A DNA stretch of 64,000 nucleotides from Frateuria_A sp035944355. GTDB lineage: Bacteria; Pseudomonadota; Gammaproteobacteria; Xanthomonadales; Rhodanobacteraceae. Location of the stretch: assembly GCF_035944355.1 (NCBI RefSeq), contig NZ_DASZBH010000012.1, positions 1 through 64,000 of the forward strand. Reading direction: 5' to 3'. A model generated the notes under the pieces. It saw nothing but the letters and a program-made list of their open reading frames with translations, did no database searches and had not been told where the DNA came from. The translations under genes were made by a program, and so were the position numbers. Shown here in pieces: positions 31,890-40,320 of the stretch. The first letter of the stretch is position 1; each line of letters starts with the position of its first letter.

Positions 31890-33872
31890 TCAGCGGGCGA
31901 GATCGATCGCGTAGGTCGCGGTGCCGTCGCCGTGGTCGCGCAGCTGCGTGATGCCCTTCACCCCGTCGGCCGTGGCGATCGCCTGCTTGCCGCTGGCCGC
32001 GGTGAAGGTGAGCGGACCGCGGGCCTTCAGCGGCGCGAAACGCCAGGCGTTCGAGGGCAGCGCCGCGCGCTCTAGCGTACCGGTGCGCTTGAGCCAGGCG
32101 GCGACGATCTCGCGCACGCCATCCTGCGAGGCGAGCACGGTGTTGCTGCCGTCGAGGCCGGGGAAGTTGCCGCCGCCGCTGGCGCGGTAGTTGTTGGTGG
32201 CGACGATGAAGCTCTGTCCCGGCAGCACCGGCTTGCCGCGATAGCTCAGCGACACGATGCGCCGGCCCGCCGGGCGGGCGACGTCGATCACGTAGGCCAG
32301 GTCGCCCTGGATCTGGTCGAAGTTGAAGCCCGGCATGCGCGCGTTGACCAGCGGCTGCTGGCCGGTCCTGGCCGGGTCGATGCGATTGAAGCGTTCGGCG
32401 GACTTCTCCAGCCAGGCCTTCAGGCCGGCGCCGTCGATCTTCACCGCCGCCAGCGTGTTCGGATAGAAGTACAGGTCCGCCGCGCTGCGCAGGGTCAGCG
32501 GCCCGGGCGCCACGTCGGTGTAGTCCTCCGGGCCGCCGAAGCCGGTGCGGAAGGCGGCCGCGGCCGCGAGCACCGGCACGCCGGCCAGCTCGGGATGCAG
32601 CTTGGGCAGCTCGCGCTCGACGTAGTCGCGCTGGGCGGCGTTGACCACCGCAAGCGCGGTCATGTCGCCCTCGTCGGCGAAGTAGCTGGTCAGTCGCACC
32701 GTGCTCTGGCCGATCGGCGTGCCCACGTAGGCCACCGCGGCGGCGTGGACCTTGGCCACCAGCGGGGCGATCGCGGGGTCGGCGGGCACGCACGCGTTCT
32801 TCTTGGGGCAGATCGGGCGCGCTTCGCTGTGGGTGTCGGCGCGGTCCACGACCCAGCGGCCGCCGCTGCGCGCGAGCGCGAGCTTGATCACTCCCAGGTC
32901 CTTGCCGAAGAAGCCGCCCATCACCGCCGGCTTGCCGCGCACGAAGCCGCGCACGGCGTCCACGTCCGCCATGCCCGCGTAGTGCGGGCCGGGAAACTCG
33001 GTGTGCGAATGGCCCATCAGCAATACGTCGATGCCCGGCACGCCGGCCAGGTACCAGCCGCCGTTTTCCATCTGCGAGGTGTAGGGATGGGTGTCCAGGC
33101 CGCCGTGCAGGATCGCCACCACCAGGTCCGGGTGCTGCGCCTGGATCTGCGGCAGGTAGCGCCGCGCCGCCTCGACCACGCCGCTGACGGTGACCTTGCC
33201 CTGCAGGTTGCGCTGGTCCCACTTGAGAATCGGCGGCGGCGTGAAGCCGATGATCGCCACCTTCAGCGGCACCTGGATGCGGCTGCCGTCGCTAGTGTAG
33301 GCCTCGATGGTCCTGTCTACCATCGTCCACGGCTTGAACACCGGCTCGCCGCTTTGGGCGTCGAACACATTGGCCAGAACCAGCGGATAGTGCGGCCCGG
33401 CGCAACGCGGCGTGCGCTTGCCGCCGATCTCCATCGGCGTGCCGGTCACCTGCGAGAGGAACGGCAGGCCGTAGTTGAACTCGTGGTTGCCGGCGGTGCC
33501 GCCGTCGTAGCCCAGCGCATCCATGGCCTGGTAGATCGCCAGCTCCTCCCCGCAGCCGACCGGCGAGACCAGCGCCTGATAGTCGGCCAGCACGGTGCCC
33601 TGGATGGTGTCGCCGCTGTCGAACAGGAAGCTGTTGGGAAACTCCGCGCGGGCGCGGCGGATCAGCGTGGCGGTGCGCTCGTAGCCGACGCTGGGGTCGT
33701 CCTTGGCCTTGAAGTAGTCGTAGCTGAGGACATTGGAGTGGACGTCGGTGGTTTCCAGGATGGCCACGTCCGCGCGCGCCCCCTCCGGCGCCGTGGCGGG
33801 GCGGATCGCGCTGCCGGCGCAGCCGGCGAGCAGGGCGGTGGCGAGCAGCGGAAACAGCGGGCGCAACGACAT
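31890..33872 (-). CDS. cpdB: CpdB-like 2',3'-cyclic-nucleotide phosphodiesterase/3'-nucleotidase lipoprotein
   Basis: The 660-residue protein begins MSLRPLFPLLATALLAGCAG, a lipoprotein signal with lipobox LAGC (Cys near 18), so it is probably membrane-anchored on the periplasmic side. The metallophosphatase domain has ILETTDVHSNVLSYDYF, FDSGDTIQGT, GTAGNHEFNYGLPF and MGHSHTEFPG. The C-terminal 5'-nucleotidase domain has ATNNYRASGGGNFPG. The pattern fits CpdB, which salvages 2',3'-cyclic nucleotides and 3'-nucleotides. It is upstream of and in the same direction as no clear partner; the thr leader begins 108 bases beyond its stop. Confidence 0.9.
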   Translation of the reverse strand: MSLRPLFPLLATALLAGCAGSAIRPATAPEGARADVAILETTDVHSNVLSYDYFKAKDDPSVGYERTATLIRRARAEFPNSFLFDSGDTIQGTVLADYQALVSPVGCGEELAIYQAMDALGYDGGTAGNHEFNYGLPFLSQVTGTPMEIGGKRTPRCAGPHYPLVLANVFDAQSGEPVFKPWTMVDRTIEAYTSDGSRIQVPLKVAIIGFTPPPILKWDQRNLQGKVTVSGVVEAARRYLPQIQAQHPDLVVAILHGGLDTHPYTSQMENGGWYLAGVPGIDVLLMGHSHTEFPGPHYAGMADVDAVRGFVRGKPAVMGGFFGKDLGVIKLALARSGGRWVVDRADTHSEARPICPKKNACVPADPAIAPLVAKVHAAAVAYVGTPIGQSTVRLTSYFADEGDMTALAVVNAAQRDYVERELPKLHPELAGVPVLAAAAAFRTGFGGPEDYTDVAPGPLTLRSAADLYFYPNTLAAVKIDGAGLKAWLEKSAERFNRIDPARTGQQPLVNARMPGFNFDQIQGDLAYVIDVARPAGRRIVSLSYRGKPVLPGQSFIVATNNYRASGGGNFPGLDGSNTVLASQDGVREIVAAWLKRTGTLERAALPSNAWRFAPLKARGPLTFTAASGKQAIATADGVKGITQLRDHGDGTATYAIDLAR

Positions 33873-33952
33873 CGGGTGAACATCCGGCGGACGACAGGGC
33901 GGGCAACGTAGCAGATCGGTACGGCGAAACGGCACCGTCCGCCGGCACGCGC

Positions 33953-35110
33953 CTATGCGGCCGCGGGGTGGCGCTCTCCGCCGATCCAGGTCTCGCGCAC
34001 CATCAGCGCATCGTCCAGCACCGCGAAGTCGGCGCGCTGGCCCGGGGCGATGCGCCCGTGGGTCTGTTCCAGGCCCAGCCATTCGGCCGGATAGGCGCTG
34101 GCCATGCGCGCGGCCTCCGGCAGCGTGAGGCCGAGCAGGTTGACGCTGTTGCGCACGGCGCTGGCCATGTCCAGCGCGCTGCCGGCGAGCACGCCGTCGT
34201 CGCTCATGCAGATGCCGTCGCGGGCGGTGATGGTCTGGCCGTTGAGCACGTAGTCCGGCCGCGAACTGCCTACCGGCGGCATCGCGTCGGTGACCAGCAC
34301 GCACTTGCCCGGCGGCTTGGCGGCGAGGGCGATGCGCAAGCTCGCCGGATGCACGTGGTGGCCGTCGACGATCAGCCCGCACCAGCTTCCCGCATCGTCC
34401 AGCGCTGCCCCGACCGCGCCCGGCTCGCGGCTGGTGAGCGGAGTCATCGCGTTGTAGAGATGGGTGAAGCCGCATACGCCGGCATCGAGCGCGGCGCGGG
34501 CGGTGGCGTAGTCGGCGGCGGTGTGGCCGGCGACCACGCGCACGCCGGCCGCGGCCAGGCGCGCGATGAACGAGGGCTCGACCCGCTCGGGGGCGAGCGT
34601 GAGCATCACCACGCCGCGGCGCGGCGCGGCGAGCGCGAGCAGGTCGTCGGCGTCGGGCGTGCGGAACAGCGAGGCATCGTGGATGCCCTTGCGCGCCGGC
34701 GCCAGGAACGGCCCCTCGACGTGGATGCCCAGGATGCCGGGCACGCCCTGCGCGATCGCCGCATCGACCGCATCGAGCGCGGCGCGCATCTTCTGGGCGG
34801 TGTCGGTGATCAGCGTGGGCAGCAGGCCGGTGGTGCCGTAGCGGCGGTGCGCGATGGCGATGCCGCGCAGCGTGTCGACGGTGGGTGCATCGTTGAACAG
34901 CAGTCCGCCGCCGCCGTTGACCTGCACGTCGATGAAGCCCGGCAGCAGCAGCGCGCCGGCAAGATCGTGGCGCTGCGCATCGCGCACGCGCGCGTCGCCG
35001 GCCGCGGCCAGCGCGAGCACGTGGCCGTCGCGCACGAGTACGGCCACGTCGTCGCGCAGGCCGTCGTCGGTCAGTACGCGACCGTTGAGCAGGGCGAGCA
35101 GGGGCCTCAT
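33953..35110 (-). CDS. nagA: NagA, N-acetylglucosamine-6-phosphate deacetylase
   Basis: NagA hydrolyses GlcNAc-6-P to GlcN-6-P and acetate. The 385-residue amidohydrolase has PGFIDVQVNGGGGLLFND, the metal-ligand Glu in GIHVEGPFLAPARKGIHD, His in VVAGHTAADY and THLYNAMTPL, and catalytic Asp in CVLVTDAMPPVGS. It overlaps the deaminase gene by 4 bases (ATGA), the two forming the degradative operon. Start ATG 35110 (MRPLLALLNGRVLTDDGLRD). Confidence 0.95.
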   Translation of the reverse strand: MRPLLALLNGRVLTDDGLRDDVAVLVRDGHVLALAAAGDARVRDAQRHDLAGALLLPGFIDVQVNGGGGLLFNDAPTVDTLRGIAIAHRRYGTTGLLPTLITDTAQKMRAALDAVDAAIAQGVPGILGIHVEGPFLAPARKGIHDASLFRTPDADDLLALAAPRRGVVMLTLAPERVEPSFIARLAAAGVRVVAGHTAADYATARAALDAGVCGFTHLYNAMTPLTSREPGAVGAALDDAGSWCGLIVDGHHVHPASLRIALAAKPPGKCVLVTDAMPPVGSSRPDYVLNGQTITARDGICMSDDGVLAGSALDMASAVRNSVNLLGLTLPEAARMASAYPAEWLGLEQTHGRIAPGQRADFAVLDDALMVRETWIGGERHPAAA

Positions 35111-36141
35111 AGCGTCTCCGTGACCTTGCGCAGATGCGGCGGCACGTCCGGATCGTAGCCGCGCTCCAGTGAAAGCGCGCTGGCGGCGCGGTAGAAGCTC
35201 TGTACCGCGACCAGCGGGGTGGAGATCGCCGGCACGCCCGCCGGCATCGGCAACGCGTCCGGACCGCTCACGCCGGGCGCGGCCACCCATACCCGCGCAC
35301 CGCGCGCGCGGAACTCGGCGGCCAGTGCCAAGGTGTTTTCCAGCGTGCCGTCCTCCTGCGCGAACACCAGCACCGGGAAACCTTCGCCGACCAGCGCCAT
35401 CGGTCCATGCCGGACCTCCGCCGCGCTGAACGCCTCGGCATGCAGGCCGCAGGTCTCCTTGAGCTTCAGCGCCGCTTCCAGTGCGGCGCCGAAGCCGTAG
35501 CCGCGGCCGACCACGAACAGGTTGTGCACCGCGCGCAGGCCCTCGCCGAGCGGACGCCAATCCATGTCCCAGCCCTGGCGCAGGTCGCCGGGAAGGCGGT
35601 CGAGCGCGGCATGCAGCGACTCCTCGCCGCTCCAGCAGGCGGCCAGCTGCAGCACCGCGGACAAGGTGGCGAGGTAGCTCTTGGTCGCCGCCACGCTGCG
35701 CTCGGGGCCGGCGCGCAGCGGCACCACCGTATCGGCCATGCGGGCGAGCGGGGAATCCTCCACGTTGACCAGCGCCAGCACCTGCGCGCCGGCGGCGCGC
35801 GCGGCCTCGGCGCTGCGCAGCAGGTCCGGACTCTTGCCCGATTGCGAGACGGCGACGAACAGCGTGTCCTCAAGGTCCAGCGGCGCGTCGTAGATCGAGC
35901 TGACCGAGGGCGACGCCGAGGCGGTGACCACGCCCAACCGCGTCTCGAACACGTATTTGGCATAGGCGGCCGCATGGTCGGAGCTGCCGCGCGCGCAGGT
36001 GACGATGCAGCGCGGCGGCCGTGCGCGCAGCCGCTCGCCCAGCTCGGCCAGCAGGCCGGCGTTGGCGTCCAGCTGGTGGGCGATCACGTCGGCGGCGGCA
36101 TGCGCCTCCTGGTACATCAGGGTGTCATCGGGCGATTTCAT
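35107..36141 (-). CDS. nagB: SIS-type glucosamine-6-phosphate deaminase (NagB-II)
   Basis: The 344-residue protein consists of two SIS sugar-isomerase domains with CIVTCARGSSDHAAAYAKYV and FVAVSQSGKSPDLLRSAEAA in the first, and VVGRGYGFGAALEAALKLKE and SAAEVRHGPMALVG in the second. It lacks the glutamine amidotransferase half of GlmS. In nag operons of this kind such proteins replace classical NagB and convert GlcN-6-P to fructose-6-P and ammonia. The context (4-base overlap with nagA, downstream of nagR) supports this. Start ATG 36141 after GGACTCTCC; a repeat-rich 246-base gap separates it from nagR. Confidence 0.9.
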   Translation of the reverse strand: MKSPDDTLMYQEAHAAADVIAHQLDANAGLLAELGERLRARPPRCIVTCARGSSDHAAAYAKYVFETRLGVVTASASPSVSSIYDAPLDLEDTLFVAVSQSGKSPDLLRSAEAARAAGAQVLALVNVEDSPLARMADTVVPLRAGPERSVAATKSYLATLSAVLQLAACWSGEESLHAALDRLPGDLRQGWDMDWRPLGEGLRAVHNLFVVGRGYGFGAALEAALKLKETCGLHAEAFSAAEVRHGPMALVGEGFPVLVFAQEDGTLENTLALAAEFRARGARVWVAAPGVSGPDALPMPAGVPAISTPLVAVQSFYRAASALSLERGYDPDVPPHLRKVTETL

Positions 36142-36164
36142 GGAGAGTCCGCAGAAGCATGAGG

Positions 36165-36225
36165 TGGGGTTTCCTTTCCCGCCGGGAGAGGGCGCCCGGC
36201 AGGGCGGGAGAGGATGGGCGGAGCG
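36165..36225. repeat. GC-rich hairpin repeats between nagR and nagB
   Basis: The stretch contains several nested CCCGCC/GGCGGG and GGGAGAGG motifs able to fold back, similar to the dispersed intergenic repeats. No gene is present between 36142 and 36387. Confidence 0.4.
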
Positions 36226-36387
36226 GGTGCGCGGCGGTCGATGGGCGTTCCTTCGCTGCACGCAGGGCGAGCGGCGCTGTTGATCGTGTCGTCCCGCGCT
36301 GGGCGAACGGCGTTGTCTCCACCGCTCGCCCCTGGGCGTAGGCTCCCAGGACCGACGTCGAGGTCAGGATGCCTGCAGCAAGCGGTC

Positions 36388-37419
36388 TCAGCTCTTCCGC
36401 GGCGGCGCGGTGGACCCGCGCACCACCAGCTCCGGCACGAAGCCCTCGTTGGCCGTGTCCCGTGCCGGCTCGCCCTGCTGCAGGTCGGCCATCAACCGCA
36501 GCGCGGCGTGCCGGCCGATCTCGGCGGTCGACTGCCGCGCGGTGGTCAGCGCCGGCCAGGCCTGCTTGGAGAACGGGTTGTCCTCGAAACCGGCGATCGA
36601 AAGGTCCCACGGCACGTCCAGCCCCGCCGAACGTGCCGCGGCCAGCACGCCGGCGGCGATCTCGTCGTTGCTGCCGAAGATGGCGGTGGGCGGTTCCTTC
36701 AGCGCCAGCAGCTTGCGCGCGCCGCGGAAGCCATCGTCGAAGGCATAGCGCCCGGGCAGGATCAATTTCTTGTTGAGCGCGATGCCGTAGTCCTTCAGCG
36801 CGTCGGCATAGCCCTGGTAGCGCTCGGGGCTGGAGCGGTGGTGCGGCTCGCCCCACAGAAAGCCGATGCGCGTGTGGCCGAGCTGGATCAGGTGCTCGGT
36901 GATCGCGTAGGCCGCGTCGCGGTCGTCCACCCAGACGCAAGGCGAGCCGTCGGCCGGATCGGTACGCGCGGCCAGGATGCGCACGAAGGCGATGTCGTGC
37001 GCCTTCAGCGTGGCGATCAGCTGCGGCTGCTCGGACATCGGCGGCGCCAGCACCAGTCCGGCCAGGCGCGAGCGGCGCACCAGCGCGCACAGCTCCTCGG
37101 CCAGCGCAGGCGAGGTCGAGTCGCAGGGATGGATCTGCAGGCCGAAGCCGCGCTCGCGGCAGGCCGACAGCACGCCGTTCTGCATGCTGATGACGTAGTG
37201 CGCGTTCGGGTTGTCGTAGACCAGGCCGATCGCGTAGGAATGCGCCGCGCGCAGGCTGCGCGCGGACAGGTTGGGGCGGTAGCCCAGCGCCTCGATCGCC
37301 CGCTCGACCTTCTCGCGCGTGTCCTCGCGCACCGAGGCCTCGCGGTTGATCACCCGCGATACGGTCTTGAGCGACACGCCGGCGCGCTTGGCGACGTCCT
37401 TGATGGTGGCGTGCAGCAA
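36388..37419 (-). CDS. nagR: NagR, LacI-family repressor of GlcNAc genes
   Basis: The product has an N-terminal LacI helix-turn-helix (ATIKDVAKRAGVSLKTVSRV) and a periplasmic-binding-protein-like effector domain (YAIGLVYDNPNAHYVISMQN; IAGFEDNPFSKQAWPALTT). I choose TTG 37419 (LLHATIKDVAK, 343 aa) because GGGGAG lies nine bases upstream and it places the HTH at the extreme N-terminus, as usual. An ATG at 37488 would add an unlikely Arg-rich 23 residues. Position inside the nag cluster and palindromes of LacI type in both nag promoters support its role; the effector is likely a GlcNAc catabolite. Confidence 0.88.
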   Translation of the reverse strand: MLHATIKDVAKRAGVSLKTVSRVINREASVREDTREKVERAIEALGYRPNLSARSLRAAHSYAIGLVYDNPNAHYVISMQNGVLSACRERGFGLQIHPCDSTSPALAEELCALVRRSRLAGLVLAPPMSEQPQLIATLKAHDIAFVRILAARTDPADGSPCVWVDDRDAAYAITEHLIQLGHTRIGFLWGEPHHRSSPERYQGYADALKDYGIALNKKLILPGRYAFDDGFRGARKLLALKEPPTAIFGSNDEIAAGVLAAARSAGLDVPWDLSIAGFEDNPFSKQAWPALTTARQSTAEIGRHAALRLMADLQQGEPARDTANEGFVPELVVRGSTAPPRKS

Positions 37420-37484
37420 AGACGGCGTCTCCCCGGATTCGGCGCGCCATCCTAGCCCAGCGGCGCGCCGGCGTGGCGGCGCCC

Positions 37485-38789
37485 TCACTTCGCGCGCGCG
37501 CCATCGCCGTCACGCAGGCCCACGCGGTACCCGCGCAGGCCGTAGAACAGGATGTAGAGGTAACAGGGCACCATCAGTGCCGCGAAGACCACCTGGAAGC
37601 CGAAGTGCTCCTTCAGGTGCGCATACAGCTGCGGTACCACCGCGCCGCCGGCGATGCCCATGATCAGCAGCGCCGAGCCGGCTTCGGTGTGCCGGCCCAG
37701 CCCGTTGATCGCCAGCGGAAAGATCGCTGGCCACATCATCGCGTTGGCGAAGCCCAGCGCGGCCACGAAGCCCACCGACAGGTAGCCCTGGGTGAGATAG
37801 GCGCACAGGCTGAAGAGCACGCCCAGCATCGCCGACACCGCCAGGTAGCGCTGTTGCGAAATGAAGCGCGGAATCAGCACCAGTCCCGCCACGTAGCCCA
37901 GCAGCATCCCGCCGAGGGTGAAGGCGGTGAAGAACTTGGTCTGGTCCAGCGGCAGGTGGAAGCCCGTGCCATAGGTGCCGATCGCATCGCCCGCCATCAC
38001 CTCCACGCCCACGTAGAGGAACAGGCAGAGCACGCCCAGCCACAGGTGCGGAAAGCCGACGATGCTGGTGTCGGCATGACCGATCCCCTGCTCGCTGTTG
38101 GCGCTGGCGGGGCGTACTTCCGGCAGCGACGAGCGCAGGATCCACACCGCCAGCAGCACCAGCAGCACGGCCATCCCCAAGTAGGGCGCGTGGATCTTGG
38201 CGGCGAATGCGTTGAGCAGCGCCTCGCGGGCCTGCGGCGAGGGCGCGGCCTGTACCTGGGCATCGATGTCGCCGATGCCCGAAAGCACGAGTGAGCCGAT
38301 CACGATCGGCGCCAGGATGCCGGCGAACTTGTTGCAGATGCCCATGATGGCGATGCGCTGGGCCGCGCTCTCGATCGGTCCCAGGATGCTGATGTAGGGA
38401 TTGGACGCCGTCTGCAGCAGCGACAGCCCCGCGCCGATCACGAACAGGCCCGACAGTGCGCCGGCGAACACGCGCATGGTGGCGAACTGGCCGAACGCCA
38501 GCGCACCGGCCGCCATCACGAACAGGCCCAGCGCCATGCCCTTCTTCATGCCGGTGCGCCGCAGCACCGCCGACGCCGGCAGCGAAAACACCAGATAGGA
38601 GATGTAGAACGCGAACGGCACCAGGAACGCGTAGACGTCGGCCACCTGGAAGGCCAGCTTGACGAAGGTGATCAGCGGCCCGTTGAGCCAGGTCACGAAG
38701 CCGAAGATGAAGAACAGGAGGCCGATGACCAGCATCGGCCCCAGTGTCGAAGGCCTGGGCCGGTCGGCCGCGAGCGTGGTGGACGACAT
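37485..38789 (-). CDS. nagP: NagP, FucP-type GlcNAc/proton symporter
   Basis: The 434-residue MFS protein of the FHS/FucP family has about 12 hydrophobic helices. It shows LLFFIFGFVTWLNGPLITFV near the N-terminus, QTASNPYISILGP in the middle, VEVMAGDAIGTYGT at helix 7, and FANAMMWPAIFPLAINGLG. This is the inner-membrane GlcNAc permease type of xanthomonad and Shewanella nag clusters. Start ATG 38789 follows a strong AAAGGAG. Its promoter overlaps a NagR-like operator at 38875. Confidence 0.92.
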   Translation of the reverse strand: MSSTTLAADRPRPSTLGPMLVIGLLFFIFGFVTWLNGPLITFVKLAFQVADVYAFLVPFAFYISYLVFSLPASAVLRRTGMKKGMALGLFVMAAGALAFGQFATMRVFAGALSGLFVIGAGLSLLQTASNPYISILGPIESAAQRIAIMGICNKFAGILAPIVIGSLVLSGIGDIDAQVQAAPSPQAREALLNAFAAKIHAPYLGMAVLLVLLAVWILRSSLPEVRPASANSEQGIGHADTSIVGFPHLWLGVLCLFLYVGVEVMAGDAIGTYGTGFHLPLDQTKFFTAFTLGGMLLGYVAGLVLIPRFISQQRYLAVSAMLGVLFSLCAYLTQGYLSVGFVAALGFANAMMWPAIFPLAINGLGRHTEAGSALLIMGIAGGAVVPQLYAHLKEHFGFQVVFAALMVPCYLYILFYGLRGYRVGLRDGDGARAK

Positions 38790-38859
38790 GGACGGCTCTC
38801 CTTTGGTACGCGCTTTTGCGATGCGAGCGCCGCCCCTTGCGGTCACTCCCCCGGCCGGC

Positions 38860-38889
38860 TTTATGGGCCTTGCGGGCCAACGTTGTCAA
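38860..38889 (-). promoter_or_regulatory. Predicted nagP promoter
   Basis: Minus strand TTGACA (38889-38884), 18-bp spacer, CATAAA (38865-38860). The -35 is perfect, the -10 is 4/6. The transcript start would be about 65 bases before the nagP ATG. Confidence 0.6.
38875..38888. promoter_or_regulatory. NagR-like operator (imperfect)
   Basis: GGCCAACGTTGTCA matches the palindrome TGACAACGTTGTCA at 12 of 14 positions and overlaps the nagP -35, the arrangement expected for repression. Confidence 0.65.
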
Positions 38890-39116
38890 TTTATGTCCGT
38901 GCTGGCCTGCCGCCTGGCAGCTCGATCGATACCCAACCGATGGCCTATGCGATGTTTTCTTGGTGCGGCGCGTCACCTGATACAGGGGTGCCGATGGTCC
39001 GAATGAATGGCCGTGCGTAGCCATCTTTGCCCTGAATTTCCTATGTCATGACAACTACCCGGACGGGTCGTGCTGCGGTGCGCGAAACGGGCTTGCCAAA
39101 TTGTCGCCAAGACGCG

Positions 39117-39145
39117 TTGACAACGTTGTCATGGCTGTCCAGACT
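39117..39145 (+). promoter_or_regulatory. Predicted promoter of the GlcNAc kinase gene
   Basis: TTGACA (39117-39122), 17-bp spacer, CAGACT (39140-39145). Perfect -35, weak -10, overlapping the perfect NagR-like palindrome. Confidence 0.5.
39118..39131. promoter_or_regulatory. NagR-like operator (perfect palindrome)
   Basis: TGACAACGTTGTCA is a perfect 14-bp palindrome of the LacI-family type with a central CG. It sits on the -35 region of the kinase promoter, in the 409-base divergent region between nagP and the kinase. Confidence 0.72.
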
Positions 39146-39198
39146 GCGCCCCGCCCGAGCCAGACGCGTCGGGCGAACCGGGGATAGGGAGGAACCGC

Positions 39199-40233
39199 GT
39201 GGCCGAGGTCGCCAACCCAAGGAGTGCGCCCCAGCGCCTGCCGCAGGAAGCCCTGCTGCTGGCCGCCGACGTCGGCGGGACGCATGCGCGCGTGGGCCTG
39301 GTCAGCCGACAGCCCAATGGCGCCAGTCCGGTGACCGTGCTGCGCTACCAGCGCTACGCCTGCGCCGAATGGCCCAGCCTCACCGCGGTGCTGCAGCATT
39401 TCGTCACCTACCTGGATGCGCCGGCGCCGATCGGCCGGTGCGTGGTGGCCAGCGCCGGCTACGTGCTGGACGACGCCATCGTCAACGACAACCTGGCCTG
39501 GCCGGTATCGATCCGCGACATCCGCGACAGCCTGGCACTCGACCAGCTGGCGGTGATCAACGATTTCGAGGCCGTCGCCTGGGCCACCCAGTTTCTCACC
39601 GACGCCGACACGCTGCCGGTGATCGAGGCCAGCACGCCGCCCCAGCGTGGGCCGGTGCTGGTGATGGGCCCGGGCACCGGCCTGGGCTCGGCGGTGCTGC
39701 TGCCGGGCCAGCCGCACGCGACGGTGCTCGCCACCGAAGCCGGGCAGATCGCGCTGGCGCCCGGCGACGAGCGGGAGATCGAGATCCTGCGCCTGTTCGC
39801 GCGCGAGCGTTCGCACGTGCCGTTCGAATACGCGCTTTCCGGACCGGGCCTGCGCAATCTCTACCGTGCCATCTGCAGCTTGCGCGGTACGAGCCCCGCG
39901 CTCGTCGAACCCAACGCGATCACCCACGCGGCGCTCATGCAAACCGATGCCGCGGCGGTGGAGGCGGTGGAGGTTTTCTGCGGGCTGCTCGGCAGCTTCG
40001 TCGCCGACCTGGTGCTGCTCTACGGCGCGCGCGGCGGCGTGTTCCTGGCCGGCGGGATCCTGCCGCAGATCCGCCAGCTGCTGATGGCCAGCCGTTTCCG
40101 CGAGCGCTTCTTCAACAAGGGCGTGATGCGCCCGTTCCTGCAACAGGTACCCGTACGACTGATGGAGCACGGCCAGCACGGCGTGATCGGCGCGGCCGGC
40201 ATGGCCATCGCCGGCCATGCCGCGGCCGGATGA
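39199..40233 (+). CDS. nagK: Glucokinase-family kinase of the nag cluster (probable GlcNAc kinase)
   Basis: The 344-residue protein begins with GTG 39199 (VAEVANPRSAPQRLPQEALL) after a GGGAGGA ribosome binding site. It has the phosphate-1 loop LLLAADVGGTHARVGLV, the sugar-contact motif VINDFEAVAWA, VMGPGTGLGSAVLLPG and the ATP-binding GGVFLAGGILPQI. It belongs to the Glk family. In xanthomonads, Glk-like kinases in nag clusters phosphorylate GlcNAc and/or glucose, so the substrate is inferred from context. Regulated by the operator at 39118. The TonB receptor follows 87 bases downstream on the same strand. Confidence 0.88.
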   Translation: MAEVANPRSAPQRLPQEALLLAADVGGTHARVGLVSRQPNGASPVTVLRYQRYACAEWPSLTAVLQHFVTYLDAPAPIGRCVVASAGYVLDDAIVNDNLAWPVSIRDIRDSLALDQLAVINDFEAVAWATQFLTDADTLPVIEASTPPQRGPVLVMGPGTGLGSAVLLPGQPHATVLATEAGQIALAPGDEREIEILRLFARERSHVPFEYALSGPGLRNLYRAICSLRGTSPALVEPNAITHAALMQTDAAAVEAVEVFCGLLGSFVADLVLLYGARGGVFLAGGILPQIRQLLMASRFRERFFNKGVMRPFLQQVPVRLMEHGQHGVIGAAGMAIAGHAAAG

Positions 40234-40320
40234 GTTTGCTGTCAACGCAATGAACCGGGCGCGAGCCCATACAACCAGCAGCGCCCCACATCGCGCGGCG
40301 CTGGATTTCTTGAGGGGAGG

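Noticed and set aside
31756..33222. 488-residue Arg/Pro-rich frame opposite and overlapping cpdB
   Set aside because: It is an alternative frame of cpdB without any domain and with Ala/Arg/Gly-rich shadow composition.
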